Of a stretch of 64,000 nt of DNA, positions 9,342 to 18,323 are shown one piece after another (the stretch's first letter is position 1; every line of letters starts with the position of its first letter). This DNA comes from Candidatus Heimdallarchaeota archaeon LC_3 (GTDB taxonomy: Archaea > Asgardarchaeota > Heimdallarchaeia > Hodarchaeales > LC-3), in contig MDVS01000027.1 of the NCBI GenBank assembly GCA_001940645.1, positions 1-64,000 on the forward strand, read 5' to 3'. Made by a program: the position numbers and the translations under genes. A model generated the notes under the pieces. It was not told the DNA's origin, did not search any database, and saw nothing but the letters and a program-made list of their open reading frames with translations.

Positions 9342-9518
9342 ATGAAAGTAGAAATTAAAGAAAACAAGGTAATAATTGAAATAGAAATAGACCCTAAACA
9401 ATCTGCCAGTGGAAAAATGACTTTAATAGCATCTACTGGAGGTTTTAAAGATGCTGGTACACTATATGAAGGAAAATCCCTCAGAATGAATCTTATGATT
9501 GGATACAATAATAAATAG
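9342..9518 (+). CDS. Small conserved-type protein (58 aa) next to HEPN-like gene
   Basis: ATG at 9342 is preceded by AAGGAG (9323-9328). The product starts MKVEIKENKVIIEIEID, then SASGKMTLIASTGG, then a short tail ending GYNNK. The alternating strand pattern plus 'SASGK..(L/V)..(A)ST.G' resembles a widespread family of tiny uncharacterised proteins that I recall from bacterial genomes and mobile islands; I cannot confirm this without a search. Its position directly after the HEPN-like gene suggests that the pair acts together. Confidence 0.55.
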   Translation: MKVEIKENKVIIEIEIDPKQSASGKMTLIASTGGFKDAGTLYEGKSLRMNLMIGYNNK

Positions 9519-10004
9519 AAATTTATTATATTCACATAGGAATACACATTAAGAATTAGCTCAATCACCATCTTTCCTAATTCTTCAATTAAAAGATCAA
9601 TGCTATCGCTAACTGAATGAATTACTTCAATAAATTTTCCTTTAAAAGTATATCATTTTCAATTTACTCTCCTACTTGACTGAAAGTAAACGAACTCGAA
9701 AGATTTAAAAAGGGGAGGGTAAAAGAATGAAATTGTCTTAACTCCAATCTTTTTCTCTACTCCCATATATTTTTCTACCGATAATATACTCTTTTAACCT
9801 ACTCCCAGCCATTTTACTCCAGTTACCATGCTACTATTTTAAAAAAAAAGGGCAGCTACCTGATATCCAAATTGCAGTCTCTTAAGCAATTCCTATTTTT
9901 AGGTGGTGATATTTTTTCAAACCGTGGTAACTATGTACATTGAATCGTTGACTCCTTATTTTACTTATTGGATTTACGACATAATCAACTTTGAGGACTA
10001 TACC
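9519..10004. other. Intergenic region, 486 nt, upstream of the homing endonuclease
   Basis: No gene is supported. There are two copies of CTACTCCCA (about 9757-9800), a GGGGAGGG run near 9712, and a stretch of A's followed by GGGCAGC near 9841-9855. An in-frame GTG at 9903 would lengthen the next gene, but ATG 10005 with GAGG 8 nt before it is better. The region may include an end of the mobile element. Confidence 0.4.
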
Positions 10005-10616
10005 ATGAATACTACTACAAAAGACCATGTTACACAAACAGATTTTGCTAAAAACCCTACAATGCACAGTTTAAACTTGTTTAACAACAATTGGTCTATA
10101 AACCGAATTTCTCGAGAGTATAACACTACTCCAAAAAAAATTGTCTCCTATCTGGGAAAAAATCTTGTTGTGGAACGGATCAACGCCCTGTATCAATCTG
10201 GAATCGAATATCGTGAAATAGCCAAAATAATTGGTTTAGATTTGCGGAATATATATCGATATCTGGAAGCTACGAGGTCAAACGATCCGTTAACAGCTGA
10301 GGAAATCCAAAAAACACTTGGGTTACTATGTAGGGATTACTCGTTGACGCGGATAGCATCAGAACTCAACAAAACAACAAAAATCATTCAGCAAACACTA
10401 TTACAAGAGTGTATGTTTGAATATTTGTCGTTAGAGTCACTGGCAGATCTGCAAACACGATACAAACTATCAAAACCAGAAATCGGTAAATATTTGCGAA
10501 AGCACAATATTTCTGTTCTGGAAGCTGGAGATAGAACCAAATTGGTCAAACACATTGACAGTGGAAACTGGCAGTTCTGGAGACCAATATCGCCATATTT
10601 ATCAGAGTTATCATAG
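10005..10616 (+). CDS. Homing endonuclease, N-terminal HTH part (split by frameshift)
   Basis: The 203-aa frame starts at ATG 10005, with GAGG at 9993-9996. It holds two or three helix-turn-helix units: NNWSINRISREYNTTPKKI (about residues 24-42), a 'YREIAKIIGLDLRNIYRYLE' unit, and the 'YSLTRIASELNKTTKIIQQ' and 'LQTRYKLSKPEIGKYLRKH' units. It stops at TAG 10614-10616, but just before that the -1 frame picks up a LAGLIDADG motif. The complete protein would be a DNA-binding HTH array fused to a LAGLIDADG nuclease. A decayed copy of part of this domain lies at 4099-4172. Confidence 0.65.
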   Translation: MNTTTKDHVTQTDFAKNPTMHSLNLFNNNWSINRISREYNTTPKKIVSYLGKNLVVERINALYQSGIEYREIAKIIGLDLRNIYRYLEATRSNDPLTAEEIQKTLGLLCRDYSLTRIASELNKTTKIIQQTLLQECMFEYLSLESLADLQTRYKLSKPEIGKYLRKHNISVLEAGDRTKLVKHIDSGNWQFWRPISPYLSELS

Positions 10617-11394
10617 GTGAACTACTTGGAGATGCCAATATACGTGTAAATATCCATTCTAGTACGCCAGATAAAAAATCTGATATCCCTACACCTGCTG
10701 TTGCTGAGTATTCACAAGCTATGAAATTTTTTAACAACTTTGATTCTAACTCTCTTAAAAATCAATATGCGATTACATTCATTGATAGCTTTAATCAACA
10801 TACTTCAACAGTTGCTTCTATTCCTACTGCACTTATTCGTATGACAAAATCCATTAGAGAGCTCAAGTGGGTTTTGCATTTGCAGTTCATATTTGAATCT
10901 TGTGGTTATTCAGTTTCTTTGCGTCTTATAAGCGTAAAACAAAATCTGGTAAGCTACGAGATTATATTGACCTCACTACTTCATCCAGTGTTCAACTTTA
11001 TGAAATCTTTAAGAGATTTTATAGACCCACAAAAATCATTCCTAGTGATCTTATTTTATCTCCTGATATAGTTTTACATTGGTACACTGGAGATGGGTAT
11101 TACTCAAAATACCAGATATATCTCTTTACCAACAATTTTTCTAAAATTGAGGTTGAAAACATATCCATATCACTTGAATCTCTCCTTGATATTTCCACTC
11201 ACATCCAGAGTTTCAGCGATAAACGTATTCCAGATAGTAAATACTTCATAATTGCGATATCTTCACAACAAAATATTGGTAATTTTCTAAATTTTATTCG
11301 TAAATCTAATATCACATCATTATCAATTGCTAAGTCTGTTTTTCCTTGGAAATTCACTAGCAAATACAAACGACAATATCATTCCTTAGTCTAG
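10596..11394 (+). pseudogene. LAGLIDADG homing endonuclease domain, frameshifted
   Basis: Two frames together encode a LAGLIDADG nuclease. First motif: VIIGELLGDANIR, at 10607-10645 in the frame one base back from the HTH frame. Second motif: VLHWYTGDGYYSKYQ, from 11071, in the frame one base back again. The second shift falls near 10929-10935, where '...GYSVSLRL' in one frame joins 'YKRKTKSGKLRDY' in the next. Spacing, the basic strands after each motif, and the C-terminal 'FTNNFSKIEVENI' helix fit the family. With two one-base insertions the gene would be intact from 10005 to 11394, so it is a recent pseudogene or a misassembled live gene. It lies about 220 nt upstream of atpA. Confidence 0.7.
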
Positions 11395-11618
11395 ATATTA
11401 GTATTTATTAATAAATTTTTATTTTTCTTTTTTATTCAAAATCTGCTATATAATTCGATAAATAAGAAAATTTTCAATGTAGTCTGCTGAATCTAGACAA
11501 ATTTTTGAAATAAATAAATATAAATTTATTAGATATAAGAAAAATAATAATAATTTTCATTATTTCTATTATTTTAGATTGTAATTTCGAATTAAAAACA
11601 TGTTACGGTTTGAAGAAG

Positions 11619-13400
11619 ATGGCTGAACAAGGAACAATCATTAGAATCGCTGGTCCTGTAGTAGATGTTTCAGGATTAACAAAAGCACTGTTATACGAAG
11701 TGGTTCGTGTAGGAAACGAAAAACTAGTAGGAGAAATTATTAAAATCCAAATAAATCCCTCTACAGGAGATCATGTATCATCAGTTCAAGTATATGAACA
11801 AACCGAAGGTATTAGACCTGGAGAACCAGTAGTAGGAACTGGATTATTATTATCTGTAGAATTAGGACCGGGAATTTTGGAATCATTCTTTGATGGAATT
11901 CAAAGACCCTTAAACGCAATTGCTGCGCAGACTGGTGACTTTATTAAAAGAGGAATAGTAGCTGACCCTCTTGATCATGAAAGAAAATGGGAATTCGTCC
12001 CAACAAAGAAAGAAGGGGATGAAACTTCTGGTAGCACGATAATTGGGGTAGTTCAAGAAACAAAATTAATCGAACATAGAATACTCATTCCTCCAAATGT
12101 CAAACCCGGAAAGATTAAATCAATAAAACAAGGCAGTTTTAATGTTACAGAAACTGTTGCTGTTATAGAAACTGAGGATGGTGATGTAGAAGTAAAATTA
12201 GCCCATTATTGGCCAGTTCGTGTCGGAAGACCCGTTAAGAACAAACTCCCAGCAAATGTTCCACTAATAACTGGACAAAGAATATTCGATACTATGTTCC
12301 CAATTGCAAAAGGGGGAACAGGTGCCATCCCCGGAGCATTTGGGACAGGAAAAACAGTTGCTCAGCATCAACTAGCTAAATGGAGTGATGCTAAGGTAGT
12401 GGTATATATAGGATGCGGTGAAAGAGGAAATGAGATGGCGGAAGTGCTTAAAGAGTTTCCTAAACTTAGAGATCCTTACACTAATGAACCCCTTATGTTA
12501 CGGACGACTTTAATAGCAAATACGTCCAATATGCCCGTTGCTGCCAGAGAGGCGTCCATTTATACCGGTATTACTTTAGCAGAATATTATCGTGATCAAG
12601 GTCATGACGTTTCAGTTATGGCTGATTCAACCTCTCGATGGGCTGAAGCTCTTAGAGAGATCTCCGGTCGTATGGAAGAAATGCCTGGTGAAGAATCTTT
12701 CCCTGCTTACCTTCCTTCTCGTATTGCTCAATTTTATGAAAGATCTGGCCGTGTTGTTACCCTTAATGGCGATGAAGCTTCAATTACTATAATTGGTGCT
12801 GTTTCTCCTCCGGGTGGCGACTTTTCTGAACCAGTTACTCAATATACCCTAAGAACTTGTCGTGTTTTTTGGGGTTTAAGCAAGCCTTTAGCTAATGCAC
12901 GTCACTTTCCTGCTATTGATTGGCTTGATTCCTATTCTTTGTATACTGATTCATTAAGTGACTGGTTTGCTGCCAAAATTGCTCCAGATTTTCCTGAGAA
13001 TCGCATTAAAGCAATGAGTTTACTCCAAAAAGAAAAAGAACTTCAAGAGATAGTCCAATTAATAGGAGAAGATGCTTTACCAGATTCTGAGAAGATTGTG
13101 TTACGTGTTACACGCTTAATCCGTGAAGCATTCCTTCAACAAAATGCATATTCTAGTGACTCGTTTTGCACTATCGAAAAGCAATATAAAATGCTGAAAG
13201 CAATTCACAATTTTAATACTGCAATGAATCGTTTGTTTCAAGAAGGAGCTACTTTAGAGAATATGATGGATACTTTTCGTCCTCAAATTATTGATATAAA
13301 CAACTTTAAATGGATGGAAGATGAATTCGAGGAAAAATATGCTGAAGTTATGAAAACCTTTGATGAAATGACGATCAGTAATTTACAAACTGCTGTTTAA
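11619..13400 (+). CDS. atpA: V/A-type ATP synthase catalytic subunit A
   Basis: The catalytic subunit of the archaeal A1A0 ATPase; it hydrolyses or makes ATP in the soluble A3B3 head. The 593-aa protein is of normal length. The N-terminal beta barrel ([13 protein letters not shown]) is followed by the A-specific non-homologous region (about residues 115-190), the P-loop GAFGTGKT (239-246; the family usually has GPFGSGKT), and [15 protein letters not shown] downstream. ATG at 11619 gives MAEQGT; a TTG 9 nt upstream is less likely. No intein interrupts the P-loop, a known intein site. A segment near 12540-13010 uses GGT/GGC and CGT codons much more than its flanks. The 3' end is duplicated at 13655-13798. 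Other ATPase genes, apart from atpD at 47331, are not in this window. Confidence 0.97.
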   Translation: MAEQGTIIRIAGPVVDVSGLTKALLYEVVRVGNEKLVGEIIKIQINPSTGDHVSSVQVYEQTEGIRPGEPVVGTGLLLSVELGPGILESFFDGIQRPLNAIAAQTGDFIKRGIVADPLDHERKWEFVPTKKEGDETSGSTIIGVVQETKLIEHRILIPPNVKPGKIKSIKQGSFNVTETVAVIETEDGDVEVKLAHYWPVRVGRPVKNKLPANVPLITGQRIFDTMFPIAKGGTGAIPGAFGTGKTVAQHQLAKWSDAKVVVYIGCGERGNEMAEVLKEFPKLRDPYTNEPLMLRTTLIANTSNMPVAAREASIYTGITLAEYYRDQGHDVSVMADSTSRWAEALREISGRMEEMPGEESFPAYLPSRIAQFYERSGRVVTLNGDEASITIIGAVSPPGGDFSEPVTQYTLRTCRVFWGLSKPLANARHFPAIDWLDSYSLYTDSLSDWFAAKIAPDFPENRIKAMSLLQKEKELQEIVQLIGEDALPDSEKIVLRVTRLIREAFLQQNAYSSDSFCTIEKQYKMLKAIHNFNTAMNRLFQEGATLENMMDTFRPQIIDINNFKWMEDEFEEKYAEVMKTFDEMTISNLQTAV

Positions 13401-13500
13401 ATTTCCTTTAGACTAATCAATCACTTTTCCCACTTTAAATTCTCAATATAGATATCTGAAGAGCTTTCTTCTAATTATTTTTTTTACTAAAATAAAATTC

Positions 13501-13516
13501 TGTTTCAAATGAAACA
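13501..13516. promoter_or_regulatory. Perfect 7-bp inverted repeat
   Basis: TGTTTCA and TGAAACA flank AA, forming a symmetrical 16-nt site between atpA and its duplicated tail. It may be an operator or a short hairpin in the atpA 3' transcript. It is short, and no regulated gene starts nearby. Confidence 0.3.
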
Positions 13517-13654
13517 GTGTTAAAAGGTCGCAGAAACGAAATGGCTTAACGATTATGAAATATCCATAAATCTATTAGTAATAATTCGGTTAACTTATTT
13601 AGACACCTTTTTCAAAACCTTGTGAATTTTTTATAATAAAATAATCATCTTTAA

Positions 13655-13798
13655 GAGAATATGATGGTCACTTTCCGACCTCAAATTATTGATATAAACA
13701 ACTTTAAATGGATGGAAGATGAATTCGATGAGAAATACGCTGAGGTTATGAAAATCTTTAACGAAATGACTATTAGTAATAAACAAACTGTTGTTTAA
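13655..13798 (+). pseudogene. Duplicated 3' end of atpA (48 codons)
   Basis: The 47 residues ENMM..TFRPQ to the stop match the atpA C-terminus (13257-13400) at 41 of 47 positions, and the similarity continues into the 3' flank (TTTAAACTTCCTTTAGA against TTTAAATTTCCTTTAGA). Many differences are silent (CGT/CGA, TTT/TTC, TAT/TAC, GAA/GAG, ACG/ACT), so this copy diverged while its protein sequence was under selection, and only later lost the rest. There is no start or promoter here. It is either the leftover of a full second atpA or the second attachment-like copy of an element that once targeted the atpA 3' end. Confidence 0.85.
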
Positions 13799-13975
13799 AC
13801 TTCCTTTAGAACAACCAATCAGTTTTCTTTTTTTATTTTTAATGTTTATATTTGAAAATTCGTAGGTTATTAGCAAAAGGGAGAGAAAAAGAGTTATTAG
13901 CAACAAAAAAGCTTAAAAAAATGTTATTTCAAATTTAAAATTGAAATTCTTAATCTATATTGGTAATAGAAACCT

Positions 13976-15304
13976 TTAATCATTTTCTTGGTAAGAATTC
14001 TTGTCCTTTTTTACTGGAAAAAACTGCAATAAGGCCCCAATTTCCACTATTATTATTATTATGGCTAATACACCAATGAAATTATACATTTCAGATACTA
14101 TCCCTACAATGATGATCATTATTCCGAATAATAGACTTGTTACTGTTGGTACTAATGAGTAAACACTATTTCTTATTTCTGAAGGAATCATTTTAAGAAA
14201 GAGCTTATTTTTTATAATATATATTAGAATTGTAATAAAATTTCCTAATGGAACGATTATCAATAATATTATTAGTAATGCTACTGGATTAAAGGAATTC
14301 CTAAGAGGAAAAATTAATAAAAGGATTAAATAACCTCCGAAAAACAATAATCCCCACAAACCTATTAGCAATCCCATAGTCCTTGAGGATGATATCCTTT
14401 TACTTATTCTTCCACTGCTAATTTGCAATCCAAATGTTATCAAAAATACTACTGAACGAAACACACCAACTATGAAATCTGAACCTGCAAATCCAAAATA
14501 TATGAAAAACAAGAGAAATTGTGCCCAAATCATTCTTGCGACACTTAATAGCACTACAGACATCAGAAGTAAGAAGACTTTTTTACTACTAATAGCAAAT
14601 CGTATTCCTTCCCAAAAAACTTTTCTAAAATCTTTTATTTCTGATTTTTTACCTTCATCCTTATCAGCAGCAATCATTGGAGACAAGTTTGATTTGAAAT
14701 TATTCATTAACACCAGACTTATGACTGCTAACAATAAATAACCTAAACTTTGAATGAAAAAAACTATTGTTCTCGAAATAGTAGACGCTATTACTCCACC
14801 TAACAAAATTGCAGGTATAATTACCAAATAAATTATTGCTTCAGACCTACTAAGAAAAAATCCATAAATTTTTTCTTCTGGATCATAATCTTCTGCTGAA
14901 ATCTTATAATTATTATCAAACCAACTTTCTAGTGCACCAGATTGTTGAGACAAACCAAAGGAGAAAAATATGTATGCTAACAGAAAAAATTCAAAAGATT
15001 GAGACAAGTAGAATGCTAGATATGTAATACTTATAAATAGATAACCAATGAATAAGACCCAACGCTGGCCTATTACATCTCCTAAAGCTCCTGTAGGATA
15101 ATCAGATAAGAAAACAATTATAACCATTACGGTTAAGAAAAACGTGAATTGTGAGAGTGATACAAACGTAGTTACATACAAAACCAAAAACATAAATGAA
15201 ATATTTCTCAAAAAAACGTCAGAAGAAGAAATCAGTAGTCTTTTAAAAAATAATTGCTTAACTTGATGATCAGCATCTGCTATTCCAAGAAATTTGCTGA
15301 GAAT
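13976..15304 (-). CDS. MFS-family transporter, probable AUU start
   Basis: A major facilitator with about 12 membrane helices; the loop 2-3 signature is GALGDVIGQRW, the MFS motif A position. The first TTG (15211) would cut the protein, because the frame continues upstream with good MFS N-terminal sequence (KFLGIADADHQVKQLFFKR) for 31 codons to an in-frame stop, with no ATG, GTG or TTG. AAAGGAG (15313-15319) stands 8 nt before an AUU (15304-15302), so I place the start there, giving 442 aa. Substrate unknown. It sits alone, convergent with the atpA duplicate. Confidence 0.75.
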   Translation of the reverse strand: MLSKFLGIADADHQVKQLFFKRLLISSSDVFLRNISFMFLVLYVTTFVSLSQFTFFLTVMVIIVFLSDYPTGALGDVIGQRWVLFIGYLFISITYLAFYLSQSFEFFLLAYIFFSFGLSQQSGALESWFDNNYKISAEDYDPEEKIYGFFLSRSEAIIYLVIIPAILLGGVIASTISRTIVFFIQSLGYLLLAVISLVLMNNFKSNLSPMIAADKDEGKKSEIKDFRKVFWEGIRFAISSKKVFLLLMSVVLLSVARMIWAQFLLFFIYFGFAGSDFIVGVFRSVVFLITFGLQISSGRISKRISSSRTMGLLIGLWGLLFFGGYLILLLIFPLRNSFNPVALLIILLIIVPLGNFITILIYIIKNKLFLKMIPSEIRNSVYSLVPTVTSLLFGIMIIIVGIVSEMYNFIGVLAIIIIIVEIGALLQFFPVKKDKNSYQEND

Positions 15305-15312
15305 AAATATTA

Positions 15313-15320
15313 CTCCTTTT
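15313..15320 (-). promoter_or_regulatory. Shine-Dalgarno pointing to an AUU start
   Basis: AAAAGGAG lies 8 nt before the AUU codon at 15304. There is no in-frame ATG, GTG or TTG between the upstream stop and the well-formed N-terminus, so this site decides the start of the MFS gene. Confidence 0.5.
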
Positions 15321-15677
15321 ATTTTTTAAGAAAACAACAATATATTCAATATAAATATGTTTTTATTGGGAATAAAATGCACATTATTCTTATTTAAGAT
15401 TTCGAAACAAAATTTCGCAAATTCAAATACAAAATATTCATAATGCACTCCATAAATTAAGATCTACTTAATGTTTAGAGAAGAAAAGCTTTGTGAACAA
15501 GATTTCTTTCAAATAGCTTATTCATGACAAGTTTACATACAGAAATGTCTACAAAATATTTATTTTTGTCAATATTTATTATTGCTTTAAGTTTTTTACT
15601 ACAAATACATTTTTAAGACAAATTATTCTATTTTTATCCTCTCAAATTGTTTTGTTTGTTAATGTTAACATAGATAA
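15321..15677. other. Intergenic region, about 360 nt
   Basis: AT-rich, between two leftward genes. A 23-codon frame (15545-15616, MSTKYLFLSIFII...) resembles a lone signal peptide on the plus strand but leads nowhere. Nothing else is supported. Confidence 0.4.
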
Positions 15678-16436
15678 TTATGTCAGTATGACAGTTCTCA
15701 TTGGATATATATGTCCTTTTTCTTTTATTAAATCAATTTCGTTACTTTTATAATATTTTGATAGCTCCACGTAAGCTTCGTCCGGCATAGGAAATTTTTT
15801 ATACATTATATATTCCGCTTGGATCTTTAGACCTCCTAAGAGGTCATCAAAATTATATTTTGGCTTATCTTTCCTTCTCAGATATATATTACGTGATAGT
15901 TTTTCATGTTCTATTAATTTTGCCTCATTTGTTATAAAATAATAAGGATTATATGATATTAAGATTTTACCATCCTTTTTTCTTACTCTTTTCGCCATAA
16001 GAATGAATTTTTCAATGTCTTCAGGCTTTCGAAAACTTCCTTGGGCGATAACTTTATCAAATTTCTCATTTGGGAAGTGTACTTTAAAACCATTATGATT
16101 ATACTCATCAACTGTTCCCCAGAATAATGAAACATTATTCATTTGAAAATAATCAATTGTTTGGACTGATTCCATAACATGCTCTTCATCGATTTCACAG
16201 GAAATTATCCACTTGACAAAAGGAGCAATTAAAGAGGTAAAAGTTCCAGTTCCCATTCCTATTTCTAAAACAATATCATTTTTATTAAAAAACGCTTCAT
16301 TCTTTAAGAAATTCATTAAACCCGTTAATTGATGATGAGATTTATTAATAAAATCGTAAATAGAGTGTCTAGGTTTCTTGGGATTTTGGACCAGTCCATC
16401 TCTTATCATTTCCTTAAGTTCTTCTATTTCACTCAT
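15678..16436 (-). CDS. KsgA-like SAM-dependent methyltransferase (paralogue 2)
   Basis: A class I methyltransferase of 252 aa (MSEIEELKEM...), with motif I VLEIGMGTGTFTSLI (about residues 56-70), CEIDEEHV at motif II, and no NxPY at motif IV (FDKVIAQGSFRKP). It is an end-to-end paralogue of 3145-3903 in the opposite direction. Alignment of the two starts favours ATG 16436 over the GTG at 16445; GGTG lies just upstream of the ATG. The missing NxPY suggests that it does not dimethylate rRNA adenines. Substrate unknown. Confidence 0.75.
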   Translation of the reverse strand: MSEIEELKEMIRDGLVQNPKKPRHSIYDFINKSHHQLTGLMNFLKNEAFFNKNDIVLEIGMGTGTFTSLIAPFVKWIISCEIDEEHVMESVQTIDYFQMNNVSLFWGTVDEYNHNGFKVHFPNEKFDKVIAQGSFRKPEDIEKFILMAKRVRKKDGKILISYNPYYFITNEAKLIEHEKLSRNIYLRRKDKPKYNFDDLLGGLKIQAEYIMYKKFPMPDEAYVELSKYYKSNEIDLIKEKGHIYPMRTVILT

Positions 16437-16668
16437 CTCACACACCTAATTTGATCTGAGAATTGTTTTTATTGTTTATTTCAATCTAATTATCGGTGTT
16501 ATTATTAAAACAATTAGGAGATAAATTATTAATCAATTAAATTTATGTGCTTAAATTACCTTCCTTAAGTACTAATAACCTCAAATTTTCGGTTTTCATG
16601 TTCTATCTCCTTAAATATTTTAAAGCCTTAATTTTTCTTTTATGTAGAACCTTAATTGGGGGTAAATT

Positions 16669-17571
16669 TTGTCTAATACGAAAAAATTTTTACTCATATT
16701 ATTCTTTATTAGCATCTTAACCTACGCTGGGGGATATTCCCTTGCTTGTAGCTATATGTATCCTCCTATAGTTCATATCTCTGATATAAAAGCAACTGAA
16801 GATTCAGATATTTATAATATTTATTTTACGAATGGTAGTAACAGTAACATTGTTGAGAAAGTGCAATATAATATTACATCTCGAAATCAGAATGAATTTA
16901 ATGATGACCTTTTAGAATTGCCTATTAATAACCCAATATTTAAAAATGGTAACAATATTTATAATGTAATTCTTTTTGCTAATGATTCAAATTATATATG
17001 GATAATTAAAAATGAAACAAATTACTTTACAAAACAACTAAATATTTCCCTTGAAGAAATACCTCTATATTGGTCATTTATCAGTGAAAAGTATAATTCC
17101 GCTTATCTAATTATTCCACCTTATTTTTATATTACAAAATTAGATCACAACAAAGAAATAAAATCAGGTATGATTCAAAGTTGGGATGCAGGGGGAGAGA
17201 GGAATTTGTATATTAATGAAGATTTAGATTTGTTTTACTCATCCGCTGGTTGCTGTTATTGTGTTTCAAGATTATTTTTTTCTTATTCTGAAGAGAATAT
17301 CGAGTTTTTAGTTCAAGAGAATGTTTGGGATATCATCATTATTGATTCGAATACAAAACAACTCATTTATGCCAATGAATTTGATTACAAAATAACACAT
17401 TATCAATTAAATGAAAATAAAGTCGTATCTATAGAATTAAAATTAAAAATCCTTAATGGTAGAGCAGGATTAAACTTTTCTCAAATATTCTCTTTCGGGA
17501 TAATATCATTCGGAGGGTTAGGATTAGGAATTTTCTCTGCAATAATATTTGAAAGATTAATGAAAAAATAG
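16669..17571 (+). CDS. Secreted, C-terminally anchored protein
   Basis: The 300-aa product begins at TTG 16669 with GGGGG about 6 nt upstream. It has a signal peptide ending near SLAC, an Asn-rich ectodomain with several glycosylation sequons, a CCYC cluster near residue 200, and a C-terminal membrane helix (about 277-297) ending in RLMKK. The mature N-terminus 'ACS..PP' resembles that of the protein at 24231-25376 (AACSFAGP), which suggests a loosely related surface family. No enzymatic motif is seen. Confidence 0.65.
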   Translation: MSNTKKFLLILFFISILTYAGGYSLACSYMYPPIVHISDIKATEDSDIYNIYFTNGSNSNIVEKVQYNITSRNQNEFNDDLLELPINNPIFKNGNNIYNVILFANDSNYIWIIKNETNYFTKQLNISLEEIPLYWSFISEKYNSAYLIIPPYFYITKLDHNKEIKSGMIQSWDAGGERNLYINEDLDLFYSSAGCCYCVSRLFFSYSEENIEFLVQENVWDIIIIDSNTKQLIYANEFDYKITHYQLNENKVVSIELKLKILNGRAGLNFSQIFSFGIISFGGLGLGIFSAIIFERLMKK

Positions 17572-17633
17572 TTAATTATTGATTCATGTTCTTTATTTTA
17601 CAGAATTTTTTCCTGCAACAAAGGTTGAAATTT

Positions 17634-18275
17634 TTATGTTGTGCATAAGGCAATTATTAGTATACTTTTTAATATAATTAGAATTATATAAACTATCAAC
17701 AATATAATTAATATACTACCATATTTTGCTCTCTTAAAAGGTTTTTTTCCAATATTAAAGCTAATTAATCCAAGAATTGCTGGATAAATTATGAAAATAA
17801 ACAATCCATAAATGTCATCCCAGGTGACTAATCTGCTTGATAAATTACTTTTATTTATATAACCCCCAATAATGATAGTATATAGTAGTAAAATAACTAA
17901 AAGTACCGTATATTGGTTTATAATAAAGTTTGTACGATTTGTCTTCATATCCCAATCTTTATATTTCCCCACTGTTAGACCTAACCCTAAACTAAAGAAA
18001 ATACTGAATAAAATCAAAGTAATAAATCCAATATATGTAGGTCTAAAAAATAAACAGCCATTCGATTGATAGCAATATATTGTTGTCTCTATCCAAAAAA
18101 CAGAAGTCCTTAATACATCTTCTGCACACCTATCTTGATGCAATCGCGTATGTTCGCCTGTAAATATTGAAAACAGTATTAAATCTAAAATCATGAGAAA
18201 ATAGAAAATTGTACTTCCAAAGATTAATATTATATTACTTTTGACATATTTTCTTAAATAACCAGCATCATTCAT
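17634..18275 (-). CDS. Multi-pass membrane protein, unknown
   Basis: The 213-aa protein has about five membrane helices (near residues 15-37, 80-101, 123-142, 152-172 and 182-205). A cysteine-bearing loop (HQDRCAEDVLRTSVFW...CYQSNGC) lies between helices 1 and 2, which could be disulphide-bonded outside the cell. It converges with the secreted protein at 16669-17571. Family not recognised. Confidence 0.6.
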   Translation of the reverse strand: MNDAGYLRKYVKSNIILIFGSTIFYFLMILDLILFSIFTGEHTRLHQDRCAEDVLRTSVFWIETTIYCYQSNGCLFFRPTYIGFITLILFSIFFSLGLGLTVGKYKDWDMKTNRTNFIINQYTVLLVILLLYTIIIGGYINKSNLSSRLVTWDDIYGLFIFIIYPAILGLISFNIGKKPFKRAKYGSILIILLIVYIILIILKSILIIALCTT

Positions 18276-18323
18276 TAGAAATCAAGGTAATGATAATTTT
18301 GGTGATTAATATTAATTAATATT

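Noticed and set aside
9269..9571. Reverse-strand open frame of 100 codons over the small gene at 9342
   Set aside because: The plus-strand gene has a Shine-Dalgarno and a recognisable core, and the reverse frame has a poorly balanced composition.
11619..13400. Intein in atpA, expected because of the nearby LAGLIDADG gene
   Set aside because: The protein is of normal length, the P-loop GAFGTGKT is uninterrupted, and no splicing motifs are present.
13631..13906. Reverse-strand open frame of 91 codons opposite the atpA remnant
   Set aside because: It is the complement of the duplicated atpA tail and has no family features; the plus-strand reading is clearly the meaningful one.
15545..15616. 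23-codon frame resembling a signal peptide
   Set aside because: Too short, no Shine-Dalgarno, and no downstream continuation in any frame.
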